Shown here: piece after piece, positions 45,385-54,877 of the stretch
Layout: the number at the start of each line of letters is the position of its first letter
How positions within the stretch are numbered: position 1 is the first letter of the stretch
NCBI GenBank assembly: GCA_964531675.1
Contig: CAZHFW010000021.1
Span: 7,661 to 71,660, forward strand
Length of the DNA stretch: 64,000 nucleotides
Direction of reading: 5' to 3'
Source of the DNA: CAZHFW01 sp964531675
GTDB lineage: Bacteria; Planctomycetota; Phycisphaerae; Phycisphaerales; UBA1924
Translations under genes and position numbers: made by a program
Notes under the pieces: model-generated
The model's input: only the letters and a program-made list of their open reading frames with translations
The model's database searches: none
Told to the model about the DNA's origin: nothing

Positions 45385-46779
45385 ATGTCCCACGACGCCC
45401 GCGCCCTCATCGAGAAGTTCAACTGGCAGCCTCAGCCCAAGGCTCAGGCGATCGTGAATCAGCTGGCGGGCGAGTGCCGGGCCAAGTGCCCCGGCGCCGA
45501 GACCCTGGCCCAGCGCATGAAGGCCGAGACCGGCACCCGGTTCGTGGACTGGATCGACCACATCGCGGCCCCCAAGTCCGCGGCGCTGGAGGCGAGCCTC
45601 CTGGCGGCGGGCTTTGAGAAGAAGCCTCAGCCCGGCGCGCCCGAGTGCTGGGTCTGCGACAAGGGCATGTTCCCGCCCATCGTGCTGCACGACGCGCCGG
45701 TCGTCCGTGTGGGCATCAAGGTCGAGTTCGTCAACGATTTCCTCTTCGCCCAGGGGCTGGCGCTCCAGGACAAGGTCCAGGGCGAGCCGCTCTCACGCTT
45801 CCGCCATGTCACGGTGTTCAATGGCAACGGCGCCGAGCTCTGCGTCGTCGAGCGTCACGGCTGGGTCGGCTTCGCGGCCGATACGTCCGATGCGACCACC
45901 AGGCTCAAAGCCAAGGGCCACTTCGAGGCGCTGCGCACCCGCAACCGCTTCATGCCCACGGATCTCGAGGGCTTTGCGGTCACCAACCGCATCGTGGACG
46001 GCGCGATCAAGGATCTGGGGCGAGACTGGACGTGCGACCTGTTCTTCGCGGCCGAGCGCGATTACTGGATGAGCCGGAACCGCGCCGCGAAGGTGCAGAA
46101 GGCCAGGCAGGACAAGCTCGGTCTGGGCTGGGCCAATCACGATCACCACACGTACCGCTGCACGCGCGGGAACTTCAAGCACCTGATCCAGCTCTGGGAG
46201 AAGCTCGGCTTCCATCCGCGCGAACGTTTCTACGCGGGCGCCGAGGCGGGCTGGGGCGCGCAGGTCATGGAGCAGTCGATCACCGGGATCACCACGTTCA
46301 ACGACGTGGACATGTCTCCCGAAGAGCTCCTGGGCGACTTTGCGCACGACGGGCTCCCCGAGCATCAGGACAAGCTCGGCACCGTTGGTCTCTGGTGCGC
46401 GCTCCACGGCGAAGCGGTGCTGCAGGCCGGGATGCACCACCTCGAAGCCCAGTTCGACTGGCACGCGCTGGTCGAGCAGCTCGAGCGCGAGGGCGGCGTC
46501 AAGACCATGGCGCCCTTCACGACTTTCCCCTACCTGCGTCAGGCCTTCACCGAAGGCGAGCGCTGGTCGATCGACCACACCCGCATCGACGCGCTGCTGG
46601 CCCGCAAGCTCATCACGCCCGAGCAGGCGGCCCAGTTCCGCCAGCACGGCGCCATCGGCTCGCACCTGGAAAACCTGGAGCGCAACGACGGGTTCAAGGG
46701 CTTCAACCAGCAGGGTGTGAGCGACATCATCGCCCGCACCGATCCGCGCCGGTTGACGGCGCAGATGGCCTCGCACTGA
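45385..46779 (+). CDS. VOC/DUF1338-like protein, possible 2-oxo-acid dioxygenase relative
   Basis: The 464-residue protein is not identified with certainty. It has WIDHIAAP (His59), then NHDHHTYRC (His252-255) and AQVMEQS (Glu296). The order and spacing resemble the His-His-Glu iron site of DUF1338 proteins, whose member HglS turns 2-oxoadipate into 2-hydroxyglutarate, with NDHIA, NHFT and LEQS in similar places. In both families the last His and Glu are about 40-45 residues apart. This may be a distant relative; a plain VOC fold protein is the other reading. No signal peptide is present. GGAGG lies before the ATG, 93 bases after the tRNA. Confidence 0.55.
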   Translation: MSHDARALIEKFNWQPQPKAQAIVNQLAGECRAKCPGAETLAQRMKAETGTRFVDWIDHIAAPKSAALEASLLAAGFEKKPQPGAPECWVCDKGMFPPIVLHDAPVVRVGIKVEFVNDFLFAQGLALQDKVQGEPLSRFRHVTVFNGNGAELCVVERHGWVGFAADTSDATTRLKAKGHFEALRTRNRFMPTDLEGFAVTNRIVDGAIKDLGRDWTCDLFFAAERDYWMSRNRAAKVQKARQDKLGLGWANHDHHTYRCTRGNFKHLIQLWEKLGFHPRERFYAGAEAGWGAQVMEQSITGITTFNDVDMSPEELLGDFAHDGLPEHQDKLGTVGLWCALHGEAVLQAGMHHLEAQFDWHALVEQLEREGGVKTMAPFTTFPYLRQAFTEGERWSIDHTRIDALLARKLITPEQAAQFRQHGAIGSHLENLERNDGFKGFNQQGVSDIIARTDPRRLTAQMASH

Positions 46780-46812
46780 GCGGACCAGGCTCGTTGAGAA
46801 CTCAGGCTCGGG

Positions 46813-48807
46813 TCAGGCCGCCAAGGTCAGGTTCTCGTACACCCACGCGGAGCCGGGCTGCCACCAGAAGCGGAGGGCGTCGCCATCGGTGGCCGCGCCG
46901 AGCAGGCTGATGGTGCCGGTGGGGGACGCGACGCCGCGCATGGTGCCAATGGGCTTCTTGGCGGGGTTGATGATGCTGGAGAGATCGGAGACCTGCCAGC
47001 TCTGGAGGCCCGGGGCCCACCAGTAGACGACCAGTGCGCCCGACGCGTCCAGGCCCGTGACGTTGAGACCGCCCCAAGGGGTGACGTAGCTCGCGAGGCT
47101 GTCGCGTTCGAGCGTGGGGCCCGCGAACTGGTCGGTGAGGTTGGACGTGGACCACTCGGCGCCCATGGAGGGGACCCACCAGGTGACCGAGAGCTTGCCG
47201 TCGGCGTCGGCGCCGGCGAGGTTGATGCCGCCCCAGCTGGTGAGGTAGGCGTTGAGCCCGCCCGCCAGGGGCGCGGCGCCCGTGATGGAGGAGAGGTTGT
47301 CGGTGCGCCACTGGGTCATGCCCGGGGCCCACCAGACGACCTGGATGGCGCCGGTGTCGTCCAGGCCCGCGATGTTCTGGCCGTTCCAGTCGGTGACGTA
47401 GCTGATGAACTCGCCCACGAACTTGGGCATGGTCAGGCTCTGGGCCCGCAGGTCATCGGAGATGTTGCGATAGGTCCAGGAGACGGTGTTGCCCGACATG
47501 GACTGGGAGTAGAGCACCAGATCGCCATTGGCGAGCAGGCCCGCGATGCTGACCAGCCCGTCGGTGGAGCGGAAGTGCGTGATATCGCTGTCGATGATCT
47601 GCGCGCCCTGGACAGTGGTGGTGAGGTTGGAATACGTCCACTGGCCCGAGGGGGCGCGCTGGAAGAGCAGCAGTCCCTGATCGGAAGGCGCCGCGGCGTA
47701 GGTGGAGCCGTCCTTGGGGTCGGTGTAGGTGACGATCTGCCCCGAGAGCGCGGGCGAGCTGAGCCAGGTCTGGAGGTTGAGCACCTGCCAGTTCCCGTTG
47801 TTCTGGTAGAAGACGATGGGCCGCTGATTGGTGTCGAGGGTGACGATGGTCAGCGAGCCATCGAGGCGCGATGACCCATTGAGGACGGCGCCTTCGCCGA
47901 CGTGATCATCGACGCTGTCGGGCGTGATGAGCTCGCTCGACTTGGCGTCGACCTTGATGTTCTGGTTGGAGACCGTGAGCGACTGGGTCTTGGTCAGGCC
48001 CGTCGCCAGATCGACGAAGACCAGGTTGTATTCGCCGGGTTCCACCGCGATCTGGTAGTTGCCGACGACGTCGGTGGTGTACGAGGCGACGATGGGCTCG
48101 CCGGCGAGCTTGGAGCGGACCTCCACGCGGACGTTGCCCATGCCTTCGCCCATGGTGTAGAAGCTGTCCGCGTCGCGGTCGTCGTAGACGACGCCCAGGA
48201 CGTAGAGCGAGGGGTTCAGACCCTGGTAGCCGTATTCCTGGGAGTAGTAGGAGATGTACTCGGCGCTGGATCCCTTGGGCGGGATGAAGACGCCGAAGCC
48301 GAACTCGGTGTACTTGAAGTTGTCGTCGAAGGTCTCGTGGAGGGAGAAGACGTTGAGGCGGTGGCCGAGCGAGATGAGCCAGGCCTTGTGGGCGGCGTCG
48401 ATGCTCGTGTAGCCCGCCGCGATGTTCTCGCCCGCGGAGTACGAGTAGCCCTGGGCGGTGGCGCGATCGGTGGGGTCCTTGCCATCGGGGTTGACGTGAT
48501 CGAAGAAGGCGCGGGCGGCCATGTCCGCGGAGTGGGCGCGGGCCGCGAGCGTGAGCTTGTCGTTCAGCGCCAGAGGTTCGGAGGGGACCAGCCTGGCCAG
48601 TTCGCCCGCGGAGAGCCCCTCAGTGAGATCGACGCCGAGCCTGGCGGCTTCCGCGACGGGATTGGCGCGGGCGCGGTTCACCAGCTCGAGCATGTACACC
48701 TCTTCCGCGGTCCAGGCGAAGTTGGCCAGGACCAGGCGGTCCTCGAGCCTCTCGAGGAGATCGGCCGGACGGATGTTGGCGCTCGGGTTGCGACGTGCAC
48801 GCTTCAT
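46813..48807 (-). CDS. Secreted CAP-domain protein with planctomycete-type leader and C-terminal repeats
   Basis: The 664-residue protein has a basic start (KRARRNPSANIR) and LERLEDRLVLA at residues 18-28, close to the LEPR-XLL leader of planctomycete secreted proteins. A CAP/SCP domain follows (about 30-190) with RAHSADMAARAFFDHVN and YSAGENIAAGYTS, but the fully conserved CAP tetrad cannot be judged. A small Ig- or prealbumin-like domain is at about 200-280. The rest is a row of roughly 50-residue repeats (GLDDTGAIQVVWWAPGM, GADADGKLSVTWWVPSM, GLDASGALVVYWWAPGL), probably a beta propeller or lectin-like fold. The frame runs on upstream, but the ATG at 48807 gives the right leader. Confidence 0.83.
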   Translation of the reverse strand: MKRARRNPSANIRPADLLERLEDRLVLANFAWTAEEVYMLELVNRARANPVAEAARLGVDLTEGLSAGELARLVPSEPLALNDKLTLAARAHSADMAARAFFDHVNPDGKDPTDRATAQGYSYSAGENIAAGYTSIDAAHKAWLISLGHRLNVFSLHETFDDNFKYTEFGFGVFIPPKGSSAEYISYYSQEYGYQGLNPSLYVLGVVYDDRDADSFYTMGEGMGNVRVEVRSKLAGEPIVASYTTDVVGNYQIAVEPGEYNLVFVDLATGLTKTQSLTVSNQNIKVDAKSSELITPDSVDDHVGEGAVLNGSSRLDGSLTIVTLDTNQRPIVFYQNNGNWQVLNLQTWLSSPALSGQIVTYTDPKDGSTYAAAPSDQGLLLFQRAPSGQWTYSNLTTTVQGAQIIDSDITHFRSTDGLVSIAGLLANGDLVLYSQSMSGNTVSWTYRNISDDLRAQSLTMPKFVGEFISYVTDWNGQNIAGLDDTGAIQVVWWAPGMTQWRTDNLSSITGAAPLAGGLNAYLTSWGGINLAGADADGKLSVTWWVPSMGAEWSTSNLTDQFAGPTLERDSLASYVTPWGGLNVTGLDASGALVVYWWAPGLQSWQVSDLSSIINPAKKPIGTMRGVASPTGTISLLGAATDGDALRFWWQPGSAWVYENLTLAA

Positions 48808-49067
48808 GGATGCCACCTGCTTGTTGACGAGAGTCCCTCGATTCACTCCGGTCAGGGAGATCGAACGGCCGGATTTGGGACTTTCGCGCCGGGATTCCCC
48901 AAGTCCCCCGGGCGGCGCCGCTGCGTCGCCCTTTGCCGTCTGGGGCCTCGGGCGGGGCGTTACCGGGTTCAGGAACCGGCCCGAGAACCCCGCGTCCGGG
49001 CATCCTCCCGGACCGGCGGCGGGCCGGTACCATCCCACCGAACAGTGACCATCTCCCGGAGCGCCGC

Positions 49068-50132
<1,065 letters not shown>

Positions 50133-50178
50133 GTCGCTCGGCACGTTCTTGCGTGCGAACCCTGGAGGATCAGTCGGC

Positions 50179-52023
50179 ATGAAGCGGCCTGAGCAGAACC
50201 GCAACGCGAAGAAGGAACCCGCCGGAATTCGGGCGCGCTGGACGCTCGTGCTGGCCTCGGGTGTGGCCGCGTGCATGGTTGCGGGATGCGCCTCGGAGCG
50301 CCCCGCGACGCCGCAATCGGCGCGGGCCGCATCGGGCCTCCCCAAGGCCGAGCAGATCGACGACAAGGCGGGCGAGAAGTCGGCCGATCCCATCACGCCG
50401 ATCGAGTCGCGGATCCACGCGGTGTTCGGGCGCACGCTGGTGATCCCGGTGCGCGTGCGCGGCCGGTTCGAGTTCGCCGACACGTTGCAGGTCAGGCTCG
50501 ACGACAAGCGTGCGGTCCCCTCGAGACTTTTCCGCGTGTCGGTGACCGACGTTTCCGAGCCCGGCTGGCTTCCCGCGCCGGGCGTGTGGAAGTCGGAGCT
50601 TGCCTCCAAGTCCGCGTCGGAGAAGGCGGCGTTCTCGGTGTACGTGGTGGTCGCGAGTCTGCCCTTTGACGCAGTCGGTCAGGGCCTGTGGCTCGAGAAT
50701 CACCGCGTGGCGCTGAACTGGCTCCCCGAGCCCCCGATGCTCGCGGCCGAACTCAAGCTCACCGCCGATGCGGTCCGCTGGCCCGAGGCCGCGTCGACAT
50801 CGAGCGAGCCTTCGGTGCGCGATCTCATCGAGGCAGAGCGCATCAGCCCGCTGCGCCGCTGGCGCTATCGGCTCGTGAAGGGCTCGCTGGGCATCGCGAC
50901 ACAGGCCGAGCCCTTGCCCGCGGAAGTGCTGGTCGATGCGTTCCCGGATCCGGTGCTGGAAGCGTGGGCCAGGCAGCGTGAGGACCGCTGGTGCGTGGGT
51001 TTGAAGAAGCTCCGCGCCCTGGACCCCGCGCTGGCCGAGGAGCTCGTGGACGCGCTGCGCCTGATCGCGCGATTCCCGGGAGAGGTCGCGGTGCCGATGT
51101 GGGACACCGATCAGGGCGAGCTCGAGGAGCTCGTGCAGACCCTGCTCGATCCCGATCTGGCGGACAAGACCAGAGTCTCGCGCGTCCGCGAGTGGATCGG
51201 TTCACGCCCGCGGGCTGCCGCGTGGGTGATGGACGATGCCGGAGCGCCCGATCTGGCGACGGGTCAGGCGGCGCCCTCGGTGGCGCTGCTCAATCTGGCG
51301 CGCGATCCCGCGCTGGGATTCGTCGCGGTGGGGGGAAGGCCCTCGGCGCAGGAGATGACCGCGATCCCGCCCGGCCGCACCGCGGTGTTGCAGCTGCGCG
51401 ATCGTGATGAGGCCGCCCCGACGCCCGGCGCACCGACGCCGATCGTGCTCCACGTGGGTGACTGGAAGCGGACGGGGACGATCGCCGATCGCCCGGTTCC
51501 CGCGCCGCCTGCGGGGATGCGGCTTGGACCGTTCCTGCCCGACTGGACCTGCGGCGATCTGCTGGCGGGGGTGCAGCCTCCCGCGGAAGCGTCGGGGCTG
51601 ACCGCGGCGCTGCTCTATCGCGCCCCGGGCGCGGGCGCTGCTCCGGGCGATTGGACGCTGTACGTCGAGTGCCACTCCGGCGGCGGCGTCGTCTCCGCGG
51701 AGGATCGCCTGAGCATCTTCCTGGGGCCGATCGGTCCGGCGTCGGAAGCGGTGACGATCACGCCCGACGGCGGGGTCTCGCCCGCGGGCTACGCCAAGAA
51801 CGTCGCGGTGGTCTCGGAGAAGGGCCGTTGGGTGGTGCAGATGAAGGTGCCCCCAGAACTGATCGAGGGGGATGGGACGCTGAGGCTGGCGATGACCCGG
51901 TCGGACCGCCGCGGACGCCGTTGGTCGTATCCGCGTCCGATGCTGCCTTGGGACGAACAGCCTGGCCGGGTGGCGATCGCCACCCGAGCGGGTGAGCCGC
52001 GGCCGGCCAGGGGCGACCGGTGA
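50179..52023 (+). CDS. Large lipoprotein of unknown function
   Basis: The 614-residue protein has a lipoprotein signal with lipobox VAGC (about residue 36) after a basic start. The mature part is mostly beta structure with many Trp and charged residues (for example LLPDWTCGDLLAG-like stretches); I recognise no domain. It is probably anchored to a membrane and faces outward. GGAGG stands 9 bases before the ATG. The stop TGA shares its last base with the rsmH ATG (TGATG), so it is coupled to rsmH. Confidence 0.68.
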   Translation: MKRPEQNRNAKKEPAGIRARWTLVLASGVAACMVAGCASERPATPQSARAASGLPKAEQIDDKAGEKSADPITPIESRIHAVFGRTLVIPVRVRGRFEFADTLQVRLDDKRAVPSRLFRVSVTDVSEPGWLPAPGVWKSELASKSASEKAAFSVYVVVASLPFDAVGQGLWLENHRVALNWLPEPPMLAAELKLTADAVRWPEAASTSSEPSVRDLIEAERISPLRRWRYRLVKGSLGIATQAEPLPAEVLVDAFPDPVLEAWARQREDRWCVGLKKLRALDPALAEELVDALRLIARFPGEVAVPMWDTDQGELEELVQTLLDPDLADKTRVSRVREWIGSRPRAAAWVMDDAGAPDLATGQAAPSVALLNLARDPALGFVAVGGRPSAQEMTAIPPGRTAVLQLRDRDEAAPTPGAPTPIVLHVGDWKRTGTIADRPVPAPPAGMRLGPFLPDWTCGDLLAGVQPPAEASGLTAALLYRAPGAGAAPGDWTLYVECHSGGGVVSAEDRLSIFLGPIGPASEAVTITPDGGVSPAGYAKNVAVVSEKGRWVVQMKVPPELIEGDGTLRLAMTRSDRRGRRWSYPRPMLPWDEQPGRVAIATRAGEPRPARGDR

Positions 52024-52994
52024 TGGGGATCCCAAGTCAGGGTGGGGATCAGCCCAGCATGCCGTCGCACGGCGCGCCCGGCCACATCCCGGTGCTGGTG
52101 GAGCCGATCGTCCGGTTGCTCGCGCCCGCTGCGGGTGAGACGTATGTCGATGCCACAGCAGGGCTTGGGGGTCACGCGCGGATCATCGGCGCGGCCTTGG
52201 GCCCAGCGGGAACGGTCGTGCTCAACGACGTGGATCCGGGGAACCTGTCCCGCGCCATCGCCAATCTGGCGGGTGTGGGGCCCGTTGTCCGGACGATCCA
52301 CGGCAACTTTGCGAACCTTCCCCGGACGCTCGAGGAGCAGAATCTCAGAGCGGATCTGGTGCTCGCGGATCTGGGCTTTTCGTCGAGCCAGATGGATGAC
52401 CCTGTGCGGGGCTTTTCGTTTATGCGGGAAGGTCCGCTCGATATGCGCCTGGATCCGGGCCTGCCCACGTCGGCTGCAGACTTGGTGAACGCGATGAGCG
52501 AGCGGGAACTGACCGATCTGATCCGTGAGTACGGCGAGGATCGGCTGGCGCCGCGCATTGCCCGAAAACTTGTTCAGGCGCGCGCGGGGTCGCCGATAAC
52601 GACGACTTCGAGATTGGCCGAGATCGTGCGCGCTGCGTACGGGCCGGCGGCCAGGGGGCTCGGGATTGATCCCGCGACCCGGACGTTTCAGGCGATCCGG
52701 ATCGCGGTCAACGACGAGCTCGGGACGCTCGAAGCGTTTCTCGCCAAGGTCAGGCGGGGGGCGGAGAAGGCGAAGGAAGGGTCGGGCTGGCTGAAGCCCG
52801 GCGCCAGAGTGGGGGTGATCAGCTTCCACTCGCTCGAGGACCGGCCGGTGAAGCGGTGCTTCGTCGATCTGGTGAAGTCGGGGCTGGCGGAGGATCTGAC
52901 CAGGGATCCGGTGACCGCGGACGAGGGAGAGGTTCAGGCCAATCCCAGATCCAGGTCGGCCAAGCTTCGGGTGATTCGGATCCGGGCGGACTGA
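52023..52994 (+). CDS. rsmH: 16S rRNA (cytosine1402-N4)-methyltransferase
   Basis: The 323-residue protein has HIPVLVEPIVRLLAP, VDATAGLGGHARII (SAM-binding), LADLGFSSSQMDDPVRGFSF, MRLDP and GVISFHSLEDRPVKRCF, the marks of RsmH (MraW). It methylates C1402 of 16S rRNA. In most bacteria it opens the dcw cluster after mraZ; here mraZ is absent and a lipoprotein gene precedes it. ATG 52023 was chosen over GTG 52020. The ribosomal function is certain; its place in the dcw cluster explains the next genes. Confidence 0.96.
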   Translation: MGIPSQGGDQPSMPSHGAPGHIPVLVEPIVRLLAPAAGETYVDATAGLGGHARIIGAALGPAGTVVLNDVDPGNLSRAIANLAGVGPVVRTIHGNFANLPRTLEEQNLRADLVLADLGFSSSQMDDPVRGFSFMREGPLDMRLDPGLPTSAADLVNAMSERELTDLIREYGEDRLAPRIARKLVQARAGSPITTTSRLAEIVRAAYGPAARGLGIDPATRTFQAIRIAVNDELGTLEAFLAKVRRGAEKAKEGSGWLKPGARVGVISFHSLEDRPVKRCFVDLVKSGLAEDLTRDPVTADEGEVQANPRSRSAKLRVIRIRAD

Positions 52995-53253
52995 TGGCTC
53001 GGGACTGGTTTGGGGTTCAGGTTTGGGTTGGTGATGGGCTTCGGGGTTGAAGACAGGTGACATCGGGCGCGTCGGAGGTATGCTTCGGACGTGCAGGACG
53101 CTTGTGGGCGGGAACGCCCGCGGGTGGGTTCGGCGGACGCTTCGGAACGCAAGGATGCGGGCCGGCGGCTGCCGGGGGTAAGGCGACGGTTCGGTGGCTG
53201 CGTTCTGCAGCGCCGGGTCGTGGTCTGGATGCTGTGAGCAAGGACGACCAGTC

Positions 53254-54459
53254 GTGACCCGTGAACTGAAGATTGCTCTGATCGTCGGCTTCTCCGCGGT
53301 ACTCTTTGTCGCGATCCTGCTGAGCGACCACTTCGCGAAGGTGCACAAGAACGCGCTGGCCGATCCCGGCACGACGACGCCGACGCTGACCGGCATCGCC
53401 CCCTCGGATCCGATCCGCACGCCCGAGTACACGGCGCTCCAGACGGAGAAGACCCTGGCCAAGGCCGAGGGTCGGACCCCGGTCGCCGACGAGATGGCCC
53501 GTCGTCAGGCCGAGCGCGAGCAGCAGATGCTCGACCGCGGGCCGGTCGTCGTGGACAACACCGCCAGCAGCGGCTCGCTCACCGAGAACATCGTCTCTGC
53601 GCTGGATCAGGCCAAGAACCGCATCGCCAACGGCGCCGCTCCCGCGGCGGCCAACACCGCGACCCACGCCGATCCGCACGAGGACCTCACCAGGCAGATC
53701 CAGGCGGCGGGCGGCAACGTGGTTGACCGCGGCGGCGTCCGCGAGATCGAGCTGGCCGGGGGCAAGCCCTCCACGGGCCGCATCGATCAGCAGCAGACGC
53801 CCAACACCCCCGCGATGCCCGGCAAGACCGACCTGGTGAAGCCCGAGCAGCTCGCCAGCGGCACCCAGCCCGGCGCACAGCCCGGGGCTGAGCAGATCAA
53901 GGCCCCCGAGCAGACCAAGCACGTCGTCGCCAAGAGCGAGAGTCTCTACGACATCGCCAAGAAGTACTACGGCAACGGCTCCCAGTGGAAGAAGATCGCC
54001 GAGGCCAATCCGGGTCGCGTCGCGGCCAACGGCGCGGTCCGCGAGGGCGTTTCGCTGGTGATCCCGCAGACGCCCGCCAAGGTCGAGGCGTCCAAGCCCG
54101 CGATCAAGGACCCGATGGCCAAGGATCCCGCGAAGGATCAGACCAAGCCCGCGGGCACCAAGTCCGTCGCGCCGGTCCCGAGCGAGACGCGCATCACGAT
54201 CGACAAGGCCAAGAAGGGCGCCGACGCCCCCGCGACCAAGCCCGAGGCCAAGCCCGATCCCAAGAAGGACGTCAAGCTTGCGGGCGATCCCAAGGCCAAG
54301 CGTCCCGCGACGTACACCGTGCGTGCGGGCGACACCGCCGGCAAGATCTCCCAGCAGATCCTGGGCACGAGCAAGCGGGCCGACGAGATCCTGGAGCTCA
54401 ACAACCTTCAGGAAGAGTCGCTGCGGGTCGGTATGGTGCTGAAGATTCCGTCGGTCTGA
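53254..54459 (+). CDS. Membrane-anchored protein with two LysM domains
   Basis: The 401-residue protein has one membrane segment at the start (ALIVGFSAVLFVAILLS), a long hydrophilic Ala/Pro/Gln stretch and two LysM-like domains: KHVVAKSESLYDIAKKYYG from about residue 221 and ATYTVRAGDTAGKISQQIL from about 352 to the end. LysM domains bind N-acetylglucosamine in peptidoglycan. The stretch between is Lys/Ala/Pro-rich. It sits between rsmH and ftsL-like, where dcw clusters normally have no such gene, so it may help cell-wall synthesis or division. GTG 53254 is the most likely start. Confidence 0.85.
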   Translation: MTRELKIALIVGFSAVLFVAILLSDHFAKVHKNALADPGTTTPTLTGIAPSDPIRTPEYTALQTEKTLAKAEGRTPVADEMARRQAEREQQMLDRGPVVVDNTASSGSLTENIVSALDQAKNRIANGAAPAAANTATHADPHEDLTRQIQAAGGNVVDRGGVREIELAGGKPSTGRIDQQQTPNTPAMPGKTDLVKPEQLASGTQPGAQPGAEQIKAPEQTKHVVAKSESLYDIAKKYYGNGSQWKKIAEANPGRVAANGAVREGVSLVIPQTPAKVEASKPAIKDPMAKDPAKDQTKPAGTKSVAPVPSETRITIDKAKKGADAPATKPEAKPDPKKDVKLAGDPKAKRPATYTVRAGDTAGKISQQILGTSKRADEILELNNLQEESLRVGMVLKIPSV

Positions 54460-54541
54460 TCGGGTGATTCAGGATTCGCGCACACGGCAATGACGCGTCG
54501 AGGGATCGACGCGGGGCCGGCGCGGAAGGGAACGGAAGTCC

Positions 54542-54877
54542 GTGTTCGTCAAGCTCTCGGCGGTCATTCTCTCGGTCGGCGTCGTCGCGTGCGGGCTCCT
54601 GGCGCTGCGCCAGCAGAGGCTGCAGGCGGCCCATGAGTTGACGCAGGCGCAGCTGCGGATCCGTCAGCAGGATGAGCAGCTCTGGACGATGCGGACGCGG
54701 ATCGCGGCGGAAGTGACGCCGCAGAAGATCGAGCATCTGGCGGCCAGCTTCGGCAAGCTCCGTCCGATGATCGCGGATCCCAAGACGCCCGAGAGCCTGG
54801 CGCCCGAGCAGAAGCTCGCGGCCGGGACGCCCGACAAGCTCAAGCCCAAGGCGCAGAACTCGGGAGCGCCCCGCTGA
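54542..54877 (+). CDS. ftsL: FtsL-like small membrane protein
   Basis: The 111-residue protein has one membrane segment at residues 4-24 and a heptad-rich helix after it (QRLQAAHELTQAQLRIRQQD). FtsL of other bacteria has the same make-up and the same place between rsmH and ftsI, which is the main reason for the call; the sequence itself is too variable to prove it. GTG is the start, with GGAAG before it. The stop overlaps the ftsI ATG (TGATG). FtsL joins FtsB and FtsI at the division site. Confidence 0.72.
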   Translation: MFVKLSAVILSVGVVACGLLALRQQRLQAAHELTQAQLRIRQQDEQLWTMRTRIAAEVTPQKIEHLAASFGKLRPMIADPKTPESLAPEQKLAAGTPDKLKPKAQNSGAPR

